Positions 25,701-36,748 of a DNA stretch of 64,000 nt are shown here, piece by piece. Both the position numbers and the translations under genes were made by a program. The notes under the pieces were generated by a model. It saw only the letters and a list, made by a program, of their open reading frames with translations. It did not search any database and was not told where the DNA came from. The stretch is from Ampelomyces quisqualis (lineage: Eukaryota; Ascomycota; Dothideomycetes; Pleosporales; Phaeosphaeriaceae): assembly GCA_018398575.1 (NCBI GenBank), contig JAGTXZ010000021.1, positions 310,001-374,000 on the forward strand, in the 5' to 3' direction. Each line of letters opens with the position of its first letter. The stretch's first letter is position 1.

Positions 25701-28425
25701 CCAATTGATTAATGGTGTTTACTTGGGCCTTTTGCCTCAGAATCAGAATAATGCCGGTGGCAACTCCTTCGCCTACCGAGGTTACCACGAGACTGCCTGG
25801 ATCATCAATCGCTTCGCACATGTTGCGCGTAAGCACAACCTGCCAGAAGTCTGCATCAATCAGCTGGGTCGCATTTACACTCTGCCTAACATTGAAATTC
25901 AAGAGGCCTTCCTCAAGCTGCGCGAGCAGGCGAAGTGCCATTACCAAATCCGAGCCGACCTCAATAGCGGACTGGATGTTATCAACAACACCAACCTCAA
26001 CTACTTTGGTCCGCAGCAGAAGGCAGAGTTCTACACACTCAAAGGTATGTTCCTTGCCAAGCTGGGACAGAAGAACGAAGCTGGTGAAGCATTTGGTACA
26101 GCGTTGTACTTTGATATTAAGCTACCAAAGGCATGGGCTGAGTGGGGTCGCTACAATGATATGCTCTTCAAGGAGGAGCCACAGAACTTGGAGCGAGCAG
26201 AAGCAGCCCTCAGTTGCTACCTCGAGGCTGCGAGCCAGTTCAAGAACGCAAAGTCGAGGAAGCTACTCGGACGAGTGCTATGGTTGCTCAGCTTGGATAA
26301 TCCGGAGCGCAAGTTGGCGGAGAAGTTTGAAGAGTTCAAGGGTGATACACCGGCATGGTACTGGATCACCTACATTCCACAGCTACTCAACAGTCTTTCC
26401 CGACAAGAGGCACCTATCGCACGATCAATCCTGGGCAAGTTGGCAAAGACTTATCCTCAAGCGCTTTACTGCCATTTGCGCACGACGAGGGAAGATATGG
26501 TGGTGCTCAAGAAGAACCACGAGGGACAACAAGCGAAGGAGAAGGCAGCTAAGGTGAAGCAACAAGGTCAAGCACAAGGCTCACCAACACCCAAGCAAGG
26601 ATCGCCAGAAGCCCGACCAGGCTCCAGCAGCAACGCACCCGCAACTAGCGACAGCAAGCCTGCTACCAATAGTACTCCAGGTGGTACTGTCAAGACTGAA
26701 GGCGGCCAGCAGGGTAGTCCAAGCGCAGCCAATGCGATTCCATCTGACACGCCTCCGGCGCCGAAGAAGCCCTGGGACCACGTGGAAGAAATCAGCGCAA
26801 TCCTCAAGACAGCGTTTCCTCTACTCGCTCTTTCTATGGAGACGATGTTGGATCAGATTCAGAAGAACTTCAAGTGTCCTCCAGATGAAGACGCTTACAG
26901 GCTCATCGTCGCGTTGCTAAACGATGGCTTGTCCTACGTCGGACGTCAACCCAACCTTTACGCACGGGAGATCAAATTACCCACCTCGACAGAAGCCAAC
27001 ATCACCCGGTTCGCCGAATCAGTACTACCGCCGCACATTCGAAAGGCATTTGAGCGCGACTTTGTCACCAATAAGCCGACCATGTACGAGTACATCCAGA
27101 AGCTACGTACGTGGCGCAATCGATTCGAGGAGCGACTTGATCGTAGGAAGCTCGTTGTTCCGCTCGAGCAATACACACATCAACTTAGCGAGTTCCGCTT
27201 CCTCAAGTTCGATGATGTGGAAGTTCCTGGCCAATACCTCCAACACCGGGACAAGAATTCTGACTTCGTGCGCATTGAATGCTTCCTTCCGGATGTGGAG
27301 CTTGTTCGCGGTATCGGCATATGTCATCGACGTCTCAAGATTCGCGGGCACGATGGCAGTGTTCATCCATTCGCCATCCAGTTCCCAGCAGCTAGAAGTT
27401 CACGGCGCGAAGAGCGCATCTTGCAGTTGTTCCGCATCTTCAACGGCATCTTGGCCAAGCGAAAGGAGTCGAGGAGGCGCAACTTGCAGTTCCATCTCCC
27501 GCTCATGGTGCCGATCACACCTAGTGTGCGCATGGTGCAGGATGACGCCAGCTACATGAGCATGCAGGGCATCTACGAGGACTACTGCCGCAAGAACGGT
27601 ATCAATAAGGATGAGCCTGTGCTATACGCAATCGAGAAGTTGAGGGCACTGCAACCAGTAAGTGATACAGATGAAGTTCTTCCAGGATCTTCGCCAGCCC
27701 GAACGGACATGATGACTGATGGTGATCAGAAAAATATCGACCACGCAAACTCGATTCGCCTCGAAACTTTCGCTGCCATACAGGAAAAATACGTACCGCC
27801 GACTGTTGTCCAAGACTTCTTCCGCGCCACATTCCCACACTTCTCCGATTTCTGGCTGTTCCGTCGCACGCTGTCTTACCAGCTTGCTTCTCTCACCTTC
27901 ATGACCTACGTCATGCACATGAACACGCGCTTCCCACAAAAGATGAGCATCAGCCGAGCATCTGGCCGCGTCTGGGGCTCCGAACTCATCCCCAGCATGG
28001 CAGTCGGCAAACCCATTTTGCACAATTCAGAGCCGGTTCCCTTCCGCCTCACACCCAACCTGCAAACAATGATGGGTCCTCTCAACATGGAAGGCATCTT
28101 CGCGCCCGCTGTCATGACGGTGGCGCGCAGTCTCATTGAACCCGAAGGCGATTCCACCTTGGAAATGCAGCTCAGTATCTTCATGCGCGACGAAATGAAT
28201 CATTGGTTCACGTCGCAGCATAAGAGTAGCCAACTTACTCCAGAGGTTATGCGAGAGAGCGTACAGAGTAACAGTGAAATGGTGGTCAAGCGAGCCAGTG
28301 CGTTGGGCGGCTTGCCGACCGTCAACAATTTGCCCGCGAACCAGACGGTGGTGGATCTCGTGGCTGTCGCGGTGGATCCAAGGAAGCTGAGTGCTATGGA
28401 TCCGCTTTGGATGGGGTACTTGTAA
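16797..28425 (+). CDS. tra1: Tra1/TRRAP, SAGA and NuA4 activator-binding pseudokinase
   Basis: This giant scaffold of the SAGA and NuA4 histone acetyltransferase complexes receives transcription activators. Three exons, 16797-16851, 16928-17085 and 17134-28425, with introns of 76 and 48 nt, give 3,834 residues (yeast 3,744, human about 3,860). The third exon alone is 11.3 kb. The N-terminal HEAT array begins RDNIESYCQGQQYAVF and RIRNCVLEILHRLP. The FAT region lies at roughly 2500-3190, followed by a Ser/Pro/Gln-rich linker at about 26550-26790, then a PI3K-like domain and a FATC end (LSAMDPLWMGYL). As in the family, the kinase catalytic loop and DFG motif are replaced: MHMNTRFPQKMSI and SRASGRVWGSEL stand where catalytic residues would be, so it should not phosphorylate. 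Exon 1 encodes MASHNFEAMAAKLDDPNS; the start has a CAACCATGG context. Confidence 0.97.
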
Positions 28426-29098
28426 GATTGAGGAAACATATGGTATGGCATATGGTGTTCAAGGGGTACAAAATGTCGTTTTCTAATTGGAGCATTTCGT
28501 GGCTAGGATGCATCTTTGTTTAAGATGGCGCTGATGGTGTTTCTTTCGACGGAGGTCGCTTTGTACAATGTTTTTCTTTTCCTTTTGTCTGATTGTATGA
28601 TATACACTGTTTATCAGAAGAGAGTTGAGAATGCTAAAGAGCGCAAAGCTCTTTTCACAGCCCACAGTGGAATAGTTTAGTGATGTAGTAGTTACGTTGG
28701 CAACCTCGATGTTTCCTGGCCTGGCTAGTATTCCTATGTATTGACGCCGTGCTTGTACTCCGCATCGTACGGTCTTTGCACCCTGCGTCACGGAGGCTAC
28801 TCGACCGAAACTAGTAGTCGCGGAAGATTGTTCTAGCGCACATATAGATTGCATATTGATCAACTCCGCATTCTCCGCGTCCAATATGGATTAGCATGGA
28901 AGAAGAATCCGAGAACATTCACCCGGTCTGTGGTCAGTTAAATGCTCATTTGGACCCGGTTCGTGGCAACCGCCATAATATGGAAAACATCGACTAGCGT
29001 TTACCGCAAATATCTCGCTGGTGCATCAAATGTTATAGATGGTATAAAATCCATTGTCATTCACCCCCCATCTCAGTAGCACTAAACCTCCACCCACC
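28426..29098. other. Intergenic tra1 / acetylxylan esterase
   Basis: An AT-richer interval holding the tra1 3' region and the esterase promoter. No gene seen. A TATA box near 29043 is listed separately. Confidence 0.5.
29043..29050 (+). promoter_or_regulatory. TATA box (TATAAAAT) of the acetylxylan esterase gene
   Basis: A canonical TATAAAAT lies 56 bp before the ATG at 29099, with a short C/A-rich leader between. A strong TATA element suits an inducible secreted enzyme. Confidence 0.65.
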
Positions 29099-30022
29099 AT
29101 GCTCACGCTCTCTCTCACCACCCTGCTCCTAGCAGCAGCCATCACCTCCGCCCAACTCACCTCCAAACTCACTCAAATCACCTCCTTCGGCCCCAACCCC
29201 CGCAATGTCTCAATGTACATCTACGTTCCCGCCAAACTAGCCCCTTCCCCACCCATCCTCGTCGCCCCGCACTGGTGTCACGGCACCGCGCAACAAGTCT
29301 TTGAATACCGGTCTTGGGCCTCCGCAGGCGATAAATACGGCTTCATCACCATCTACCCCGACTCTCCGAACAAAGCGGATCAGTGCTGGGACGTGAGCAG
29401 TAAAGAGTCGCTTACGCACAACGGGGGCGGTGACGCGCTGGGTATAATCAGCATGGTACGCTGGGCAATCAAAACGCACGGCGCGGACAAAACCCGCGTA
29501 TTTGTTTCCGGAACAAGTTCAGGCGCTATGATGACCAACGTACTCGTGGGAAGTTACCCGGACGTATTCGCCGCGGGCAGCGCGTGGGCCGGCGTGCCGT
29601 TTGGATGCTTTGCGGGCAGTGGATTCGCTGTGTGGAGCGATGCGTGCGCGACGGGGGAAATTGTCAGAGACGGTAGTGATTGGGCGCGTATGGTGCGCGC
29701 TGCGTATCCGGGCTACAAGGGCTTTCGCCCAAAGTTTCAGACGCTACATGGCTCTGCGGATACGGTGCTGTATCCGCAGAATCTGGTCGAGCAGGTTAAG
29801 CAGTGGACGAGTGTGTTTGGGGTGAGCGAGACACCCACCGAGGTCAAGGAAGATACGCCGTTGAAGGGGTGGACGAGGAGGAGGTATGGGGGGAAGTTTG
29901 AGGCGTATGAGGCCAAGGGGGTCACGCATGATATTCCGAATCAGGATGATTTGGTGCTGGAGTATTTTGATTTGAAGTGTCGGAAGGGGAACGGGACGAG
30001 TTGTTATTCTAGGCTGTCGTAG
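29099..30022 (+). CDS. Secreted CE1 acetylxylan esterase
   Basis: This secreted esterase is expected to remove acetyl groups from xylan so that xylanases can act. It is a single exon of 307 residues. The first 19 residues (MLTLSLTTLLLAAAITSAQ) form a signal peptide with a likely cut after the SA. The alpha/beta-hydrolase fold of family CE1 is clear: GFITIYPDSP, QCWDVSSKESLTHNGGGD, the nucleophile elbow GTSSGAMMTN with the second Ser as catalytic residue (about 148), Asp in HGSADTVLYPQN and His in GVTHDIPNQ near the end. There is no cellulose-binding module. The ATG at 29099 is preferred over an in-frame ATG at 29054 because it starts the signal peptide and follows CACC. Its stop lies 55 bp from the stop of the convergent COG0523 gene. 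A feruloyl esterase activity is less likely but cannot be excluded. Confidence 0.92.
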   Translation: MLTLSLTTLLLAAAITSAQLTSKLTQITSFGPNPRNVSMYIYVPAKLAPSPPILVAPHWCHGTAQQVFEYRSWASAGDKYGFITIYPDSPNKADQCWDVSSKESLTHNGGGDALGIISMVRWAIKTHGADKTRVFVSGTSSGAMMTNVLVGSYPDVFAAGSAWAGVPFGCFAGSGFAVWSDACATGEIVRDGSDWARMVRAAYPGYKGFRPKFQTLHGSADTVLYPQNLVEQVKQWTSVFGVSETPTEVKEDTPLKGWTRRRYGGKFEAYEAKGVTHDIPNQDDLVLEYFDLKCRKGNGTSCYSRLS

Positions 30023-30077
30023 AGAAAGGAAGATGCAAGCTTCGCTGTAGTTACCACTTTTGGCTCCAAGAAATGCT

Positions 30078-31913
30078 TCAGTGTCTATGCGAATGACTGT
30101 GGCCGTGATCGTCTCCGTCATGATCATGCTCGTGATCAGCGCGCGGCCACTCAGCCCAATACCCATCATCCCACATGTCATTGAGTTTCTGTTCCCTCGC
30201 CTCCTCGTCCAAACTCTTGTCGTGCATCACCTTCTCCCACTTCCGCATCTCGGCCCGACTCAACAAGCACCCATCAAGAAGCTTCGTAAGTCCATCGACA
30301 TCGAGCTTCTCGCCAATGAGAACCAGCTCCTGGCGTCGATCACCCCACTCGCCTTGAAAGTCAGCTTTGATGGCTTTTATCGTGTCGTCGTCGGCGCCCC
30401 AGTCTTCCTCGGCCACAGTGCAGAACCATGGCATCTCAGAGCCTAGAGTGAGCATGGCGCCTGCAGTACTCCAGGATCCCATCTGGTATGGGCGAGTAGC
30501 CAGCCAGAAGATTCCTTTACTGCGATGGAGACCTTTGAAGTAAGGGCTGGCTTTCTTGTTCGCGAGGATAGTAGCATCGTCCATGAGAGGTTCAGCTTCA
30601 CCATCCTCGTCTGTCTCGTCAGAGTCGCCTGCTGACGGATGAGAAGTATCTGATTCGGAAACTTCCTCATCATACTCATCCTCGTCTTCTTCTTCATCGT
30701 CTTCGACTTCGTCTTGGAGCAGGATGAACTTGCCTTCGATGAGTCGGTACAGCTTCAGCGGATCAAAGGGCCGACGTGCGCGATATACAAAACTGCCAAT
30801 ACCATATCTAGTTTACTATATCAGTGATGGGTCCTGAGAAATGGAATAGGACTTACTCGAGGGTCTCAGGCTTTGGCGCAAGCCGTTTCTTGCCATGTAC
30901 ATCCATGACAGTCATCTCGTGAATACTCTTCAGCCAGCCTGGGCTAGTAATGGCCTCTGCGAAATTGAATACTCCCGTGTTAAGCATCTCACGAACATTG
31001 ACTTTGGAGTATTTGGCCTCGATGATTTTCGCGGTTGGATTGAGCGTCTTGACGTATGCCTTTACGCGTCCCAAAGTTTTCGCATCAGCGCGGTCGATCT
31101 TGTTTACGATGATGACGTTTGCAAATTCAATCTGGTCGGCAAAAAGATCTGATATGGTCCTCTGATCTTCATCCGGCACTTCCTCTTTGCCGAATCGGTC
31201 TTGAAGGAACTCGGCGGTGTCGAACTCGGCGAAGAAGCGAAAGGCGTCGACGACGGTGACCATGGTGTCGACCGTGGCGATGGTCTTGAGGCCACCGAGT
31301 TTTGCACTCGAATCATGTCAGCCATTTCATCCCGCAAGAACGGACTTGAGCACGTACACTTTCATGAAAGTTTCTTTCTCCTCGGTCTCCATGCCTTCCG
31401 CGTCAATCATCGCTTCAGTCAACTCGGTAGTAAACGTCTCAGCAACTTGCTGGGGCTCGCTGATACCAGAGCTCTCGATAACGACATGGTCAAACCCATC
31501 TTCGCTCCAAGCGAGGCGGGCGAGCTCAGTGAGAAGGTCGCTCCGCAGAGTGCAGCAGATGCATCCGTTTTGCATCTGCACTACTTTCTCCTTCACTCTT
31601 ATCTCCCCGGTGCTGTTGTTCTTTGAACTTGTATCGTTGGTTCGAGAGATCAGATTTGCGTCGACATTGATGGCTGCCATATCATTCACTATGACAGCAA
31701 TGCGTAGGCCATGATCGGGTGATTGGAGAATGTGACGAAGGAGAGTCGTTTTACCACTTCCCTAGGTACATTCAGTATGAACTCTTCATATTGCACGTGT
31801 TATAGTACCAGGAACCCCGAAAGTATAGTCACTGGTAGTGGCTTCCGAGGTATGTCTTTCGACTTGGTCTTTCTGTCTCCTCCACCTGTACTTTTCCGCT
31901 TTGAAGCAGCCAT
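30078..31913 (-). CDS. COG0523/CobW-family metal-chaperone GTPase with His-rich tail
   Basis: A G3E-class P-loop GTPase of the kind that delivers zinc or other metals to client proteins. Four exons, 31913-31809, 31761-31358, 31306-30857 and 30807-30078, with introns of 47, 51 and 49 nt, give 562 residues. Motifs: Walker A GFLGSGKTT, spanning the first intron (33-41); the metal-binding CXCC in NGCICCTLRSDL (102-105); SSGISEPQQ; VVDAF; and NKID. The CobW C-terminal domain follows, interrupted by an acidic insert (runs of Asp/Glu, encoded about 30600-30715). The protein ends in a stretch of Asp, His, Gly and Ser with at least eight His, a plausible metal-binding tail. Exon 2 ends AAAGT before a GTACGT donor; without this splice the frame runs into a stop. 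It is longer than ZNG1-type members (about 400 residues), so I do not assign that name. Confidence 0.9.
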
Positions 31914-32639
31914 TTTTGTTGTGTCGTGAAGTTTAGAAGAATACTGAAAGTGAAAGGAAACTTTTCCCCAACAACAGTAGATACCATGATGGCTTTTGAG
32001 CAGTCCTACTTACCGTTGTGCGCTCGGCCAATTGAGCACCTCGATGGTCGAGTCGCATCATCGCGAATTCTGCGCGTCCCATTGGCTACTAACACGTGAA
32101 GGTGACAATTACGGGCACATTACTGGCTTGTTCGAACCTCACCCCCTAATTTGACGTGTTTCCCGGTCTCTTGCTGCTCGCTTAGCAACGGTGTCTACGG
32201 CGAAAGCCCCGGGCTTTCATTGTGACCTCGACGGTACATGGAATACTCAAGTCAACCCGAGTTTGACACTGTGCCAGATGCTTCTTGTTTCTTGTGGTTC
32301 TACACATATTGACCCTTAAGGATGTGCTCACCAGCTACGAGTTTCGAGTTGGTGTAGGGCAGTTTGCGCTATGGAAGTATCATCCGCTCAGCAATACTTT
32401 GCGAATACTCTGTGAGTAATCAAGATCCTCGAGTGGAAATAAAAGGGATGGTTGACAAGGCAAACAATGTTAGAGGTGCATGATGAAGGACGGTCTGCAC
32501 GTATCCGCCAGGAAAGATGACTTCATGGCTGTTTATTTATATCAGCTGCAGCATAAGCAAACACACTTTGAATTCGAACCTTGGTTTTTATCAGTGCTTA
32601 ATATATAATGGTGCATTCCAAAATTCCTTCACAGCGCGC
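31914..32639. other. Intergenic, COG0523 promoter then AT-rich sequence
   Basis: The first 100-200 bases are the promoter of the leftward GTPase gene. From about 32200 the sequence becomes AT-rich and has no open frames of note. Confidence 0.45.
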
Positions 32640-34355
32640 AATATCTACCTAGCATTCTGCTACCGAATGGACCAGCACCTATAGACCTCGTTGATATGTG
32701 CAAACTTGTTGGAGCAGCTCACTGGCACCCAAGTGCAAATGATGTGAGTGAGACTCGTTCACTCTTGTCTAAGCAAGTACTGAATGCAATTAACATGCAT
32801 GTGATTGCTGGATAGCCAATCGGGTTTGATGTGTGTGCGTACAGCTATACATGAGCCGCCATCGATGACAAGTCCGCCACTAGCCACTCATCAAGGTTCT
32901 CTGTCAAGACGAGAGTTGATCTACTGTAGCTAATGCACAGGAGCCAAACCCAGATACCCCAATGCAAAGCCGTCGCAAAGTAGGGGGCTCCTTGCAGCGG
33001 AACTTTACGATGAAATTCACTGGCGCAAGCCTGTAAGTCACACGAGTACCAGATCTATCTGTCTATGCACGCAAATTCTTTGGCGCCATGTCATTCTTCA
33101 GCTTCCAAAGGTTTTGACGTAACGTCTGTCAACCAATAACAAAACAAAAAGACCTTGTTTGCTCTGCGGTACACTTTAATCTTTTAAAAGGTACCAGTTT
33201 ATATTTTAAAAGGTAAAAAGGTTGCACTTCCTAGGCCTTATGGCTTGACCCGTCGGCGTCCAATCACGAATTGTTGCTAGATTCGGTGCCACCTTCCAAT
33301 TTGTTGCATGTAAAACAAGTTTCCACATTTTCTTTAAATCCACTTCATTATCTAAACTAAATATGATAGCTTTGCTCGCTCCTTGGTCTATCCGCACGAA
33401 CGCCATTGTCGTGTACTCGGCAGGGGCTGCATTAGCATACTAGTCTCAAAGACATCGCTGAGGTCAGCTTACTCAGTAGCCAAAATATAGTTTGGCATCT
33501 GTGTTATAAGTTTTTGTTGTCATACTGCTTCGCTATGGGTGCGCTAGCAGAGAACGCCGAACGTGGCTGCGCACTCATCGCCCGTCTGCGTGGTCAATCC
33601 ATTGCTGTCCCTGATATTGTCTCATCATCTACAAGAGTTCTAATATACGGTTCGCCGATAATGAAAATCTTTGGCAGTATTACAAATATTGGTTATTCAC
33701 ATACGTAGCTACCAAAGCTCAACGCATCAAATCGTATAAAGTTGAAGCACTCCTCGTGAGAAGCTTTTGACCCATCTCTCCGCAATAGCGGAGGACCAAG
33801 TGAAATGTGGATCGTTGACAGAAGATCAAAACAAGCTCAACGCATATTACAACGATTGCATAGCCTCAATTCGCCACTGTATTAAACCAGAAATAAATAT
33901 TGAGCCTCCAAATCCAGGACGCTTGCATGATTACGAAAGCTTCGCAGAAATCAGCCATGCGATGCAACTGGGGCAATAGAAAGCAGATTGAGATTACTAC
34001 GTAGATGCGCTCGTCAGCTTTATCAACGCCGTGCGTGTCTCACGGACACAATGGCAGGGCGGTGTGACACCCGTGGAAGACTTTGTCGAAAGACATGTTA
34101 AGCCAATTGAAATCATTCCGAACCTTATTCCCCTTGCATGGGCATCCAAACTCAAGCTCCCAGAGTGGATATGGATTGGTACGCCTGTGTAGCGCATGCG
34201 GCATGAGGTCTGTATTCAGGCGGCGTTGTGTGAAACGACATATATAGTCTGAAGAAGGAACATATAGCCATCAAGGTAATAGGGAGTTCCTACAAGAACT
34301 TTTGCGCCGCAATTTCACGCCTGAAGACATCTTGAACGAGAAGACTGGAGATTAG
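32640..34355 (+). pseudogene. Decayed class I terpene-cyclase-like gene
   Basis: This is a broken coding relic in AT-rich DNA. Near 32655-32745 a frame reads PIDLVDMCKLVGAAHWHPSA, as near the start of fungal terpene cyclases. Further on come the fragments YYNDCIASIRHCIKPE and PNPGRLHDYESFAEI (33767-33979). An in-frame TAG (33977-33979) and TGA (33989-33991) are followed by VDALVSFINAVRVSRTQWQ, PVEDFVERHVKPIEIIPNL and ASKLKLPEWIW (to about 34190). After a frame change, NDIYSLKKEH (34234-34263) matches the metal-binding NDxxSxxKE motif of class I terpene synthases, at the expected distance after the LPEW segment. I could not find the Asp-rich DDxxD/E motif. The assignment is by motif and order, not alignment; the breaks are directly visible. 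Confidence 0.5.
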
Positions 34356-34581
34356 GCACAATATGAGTACATGGGTAGATGAATGTGTTGACATGTTGCT
34401 TGGGCATGTGGCATGGAGCATGCAAGTGTCACGGTGCAGGCGGAGCAGGTTTCCAAATCATTCTTTGGTCTCAGCTACTGTACATGCTTGGTGCAAGATG
34501 CCCAAGTATTGAGATGTTGTGCAACAGTGCGTTTTAAATTACGTGATATCTAACTTCCACGCGTAACTTAATATTGTCGCT
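34356..34581. other. Short AT-rich spacer before the arabinofuranosidase 3' end
   Basis: Nothing recognisable; it probably contains the 3' UTR of the leftward GH51 gene. Confidence 0.4.
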
Positions 34582-36748
34582 CTATGAGTAGTTGCCGGAA
34601 GTTCCGTTTCCACCAGCACTTCCAACATCCGTGTCCAAGACAGCAATACTCAGCTGAGGCATGACGAACTTAAACGCGCCGCCAAAGTCCGCCTCTAGAA
34701 TTGTCGTCGTTGTGTTCACGATGTTGACTCCCGTAAAAGGATCGTTGTACGCGAAGGGATCTCCGCTCGGGTTCGTCAGGATTGTCAAATTTGCCTTGGT
34801 GCCAGAAGTCACACCCTGGAAGTGCACCGATACAGGGACAGATGAGCTGTTGGTAGTGTTGTATACCGCGCCCTTCCATACCATCGCGTTGTTCCTCGTT
34901 TCGTCAACGCCGGCACCCCAGTAGGTAGGGCCATATGAGCTATTAGACGAAGTCGGCAGAGTGTGAGTGATTGGATGATGTGCGAACAAGCTCCAGCAAT
35001 ACCATGTAACGGCTTTTGTCGTCATCTTCGGATCCGCAGCAAATTGAAGCAGTGTGATGGACCACTGGAAGCGGTTCTCGTTCTTCAAGACTGGCGCGTA
35101 GAAAGTACCCGGGATGCGGTCAGAGTTGCGCTCATAGCCGATCAATGAGACAGCTTCACCAACAGCACCGATCCACCAGGGGTACGGCATGAGCTGGCCC
35201 TGCCAGTTCGTTCCGCCGTTGGGATGGGTCGCGGCCATCTCACCGATAATATGGCCAATGTCATTATCAAAGCGATCGAACTCGTCCACAAGAGCGTTGG
35301 GCTCGCGGTACGGGTGGTAATCGCCTAGAGCATCCTCGGGGTACTCCATAGGTATGCCGTTTACTGGATCGGTAGTAGCAGAAGAAGAAACGACCTGAAT
35401 TTCAGGGTACGCAGCCTTGATAGCCTCGTACAATAGCGGGAAGCGGTAGTTGCGGTAAGCATCCCAGCCACCGGGGTAGCCGGCAAGCCAGTCCTCGTTA
35501 CCGATTTCGACGTAGTTGAGGGTGAATGGCTCGGGATGTCCGAGTTCCGCACGACGCTTGCCCCACGGGGAATCGGCTGGACCGCAGACAAATTCGATTT
35601 CGTTGAGCGCGTCGTCGATGAAGGGCTGGAGGTCTTCCTCGGGCGTTGTGTCACCGTTAAGTGCGAGGCCTGCCCAAACAGCGAGAACTCGTCGATGTTA
35701 GCATACATCAATGATGATCGTTCAAAATCGACACTTACCCCTCTCGAGACCCATGTCTTCGGACCACTCTAGGTACTCCATGAGGCCAAGACCATTCGTT
35801 TGCTGATAACCCCATACGCCCTGGAAACCCGGACGCTCCTTCAAAGGGCCGAGCGAGTTCTTCCAGTCCCAGTAGGTGTCGTTGGTGAGTCCCTCGAGCA
35901 TGTTTCCGCCGGGGAAGCGAAGCACGTGCTACAATTCTGGTTAGTGGTGCTGCTTGACTACGAAGATGTAGGACAACATACAGGGTTCATGTCAGCGAGA
36001 GCCTGAGCAATATCGATTCTCAACCCATTCTTGCGGCCCTTGTATGTAGGAGGGAAGAGACTGATCAAGTTGAAGTCTAGCGCACCACCAGAGACTCCTG
36101 CCGAATCAAACGTAACGGAGAAAGTGTTGTTCGAGTTGGGTGCATCCTTTTCGGGAGTGAGATCAAAAGTGTGCTCAGTCCACTCATCAGCCACTGATTT
36201 CGATGGCACGTCAACCGATCCGAAAACCTCGGAGGTGAGGTTTGACTCTAAAGAAGCGATGAAAGTACCCTCGTAGCCGCCCTTGACCCAGAAAGAGCCA
36301 GTGTACTTCTGTTGCCTGACGTCCATACCCCAATATCCCTCATTCTTGAAGCCAGTCTTGCCTGTGCCATTACCAACAGCGACACGCATGGACGCGGGCA
36401 GGGCCTTGGAAAGCGGCTCATCGAGTTCTTGAATGCTTAAGCTAGCGCCATTGACTGGGAAGTAATGTGCTGTTGAAACAGGAAAGCTGCGACTGTATTG
36501 GAACGCTCGATTTTGAATGAGCTCGGCGTAGATACCTCCGTCACCGGAGTTGTTGATGTCCTGAGTCTTTATCAACATCAATTACTACTTGGTGGTAGTT
36601 GACTACAAACCTCATGGAGAAACCCGTAGCCATATTTGAAGCCAAATTGGCCAGTGAGGTTACCGCCAGAGTTTTGCACGACAATGTCAACGGCGAAAAC
36701 CGAAGCAATGCACGAAGCTGCAACGAGCGCTCGACCAAGGATAGTCAT
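34582..36748 (-). CDS. Secreted GH51 alpha-L-arabinofuranosidase
   Basis: This enzyme removes L-arabinose side chains from arabinoxylan and arabinan outside the cell. Four minus-strand exons, 36748-36611, 36560-35982, 35928-35739 and 35687-34582, with introns of 50, 53 and 51 nt, encode 670 residues, the usual size of the fungal secreted GH51 group. The N-terminus MTILGRALVAASCIASVFA is a signal peptide. The family start block GFLHEDINNSGDGGIYAELIQNRAFQ is built across intron 1. A carbohydrate-binding-like beta domain follows (about 80-220), then the TIM barrel HVLRFPGGNMLEG. The acid/base Glu is in EIGNEDW (about E367), and the nucleophile Glu is probably in HIIGEMAATH (about E452). Many NxS/T sites suit a secreted glycoprotein. 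It is divergent from the amidohydrolase with a 768-bp shared upstream region, and it complements the nearby acetylxylan esterase. Confidence 0.95.

Noticed and set aside
27300..28425. Active PI3K-like kinase domain in Tra1
   Set aside because: The catalytic-loop Asp/Asn and DFG are replaced, as in all Tra1/TRRAP proteins; it is a pseudokinase.
32560..32590. Possible tRNA B box (GGTTCGAATTC on the minus strand)
   Set aside because: The flanking bases do not form a T-arm or acceptor stem and no A box lies at the right distance.
33206..33406. Minus-strand 66-codon frame with a protein-like composition
   Set aside because: Too short, no family recognised, and it lies inside the AT-rich relic interval; kept only as unexplained.
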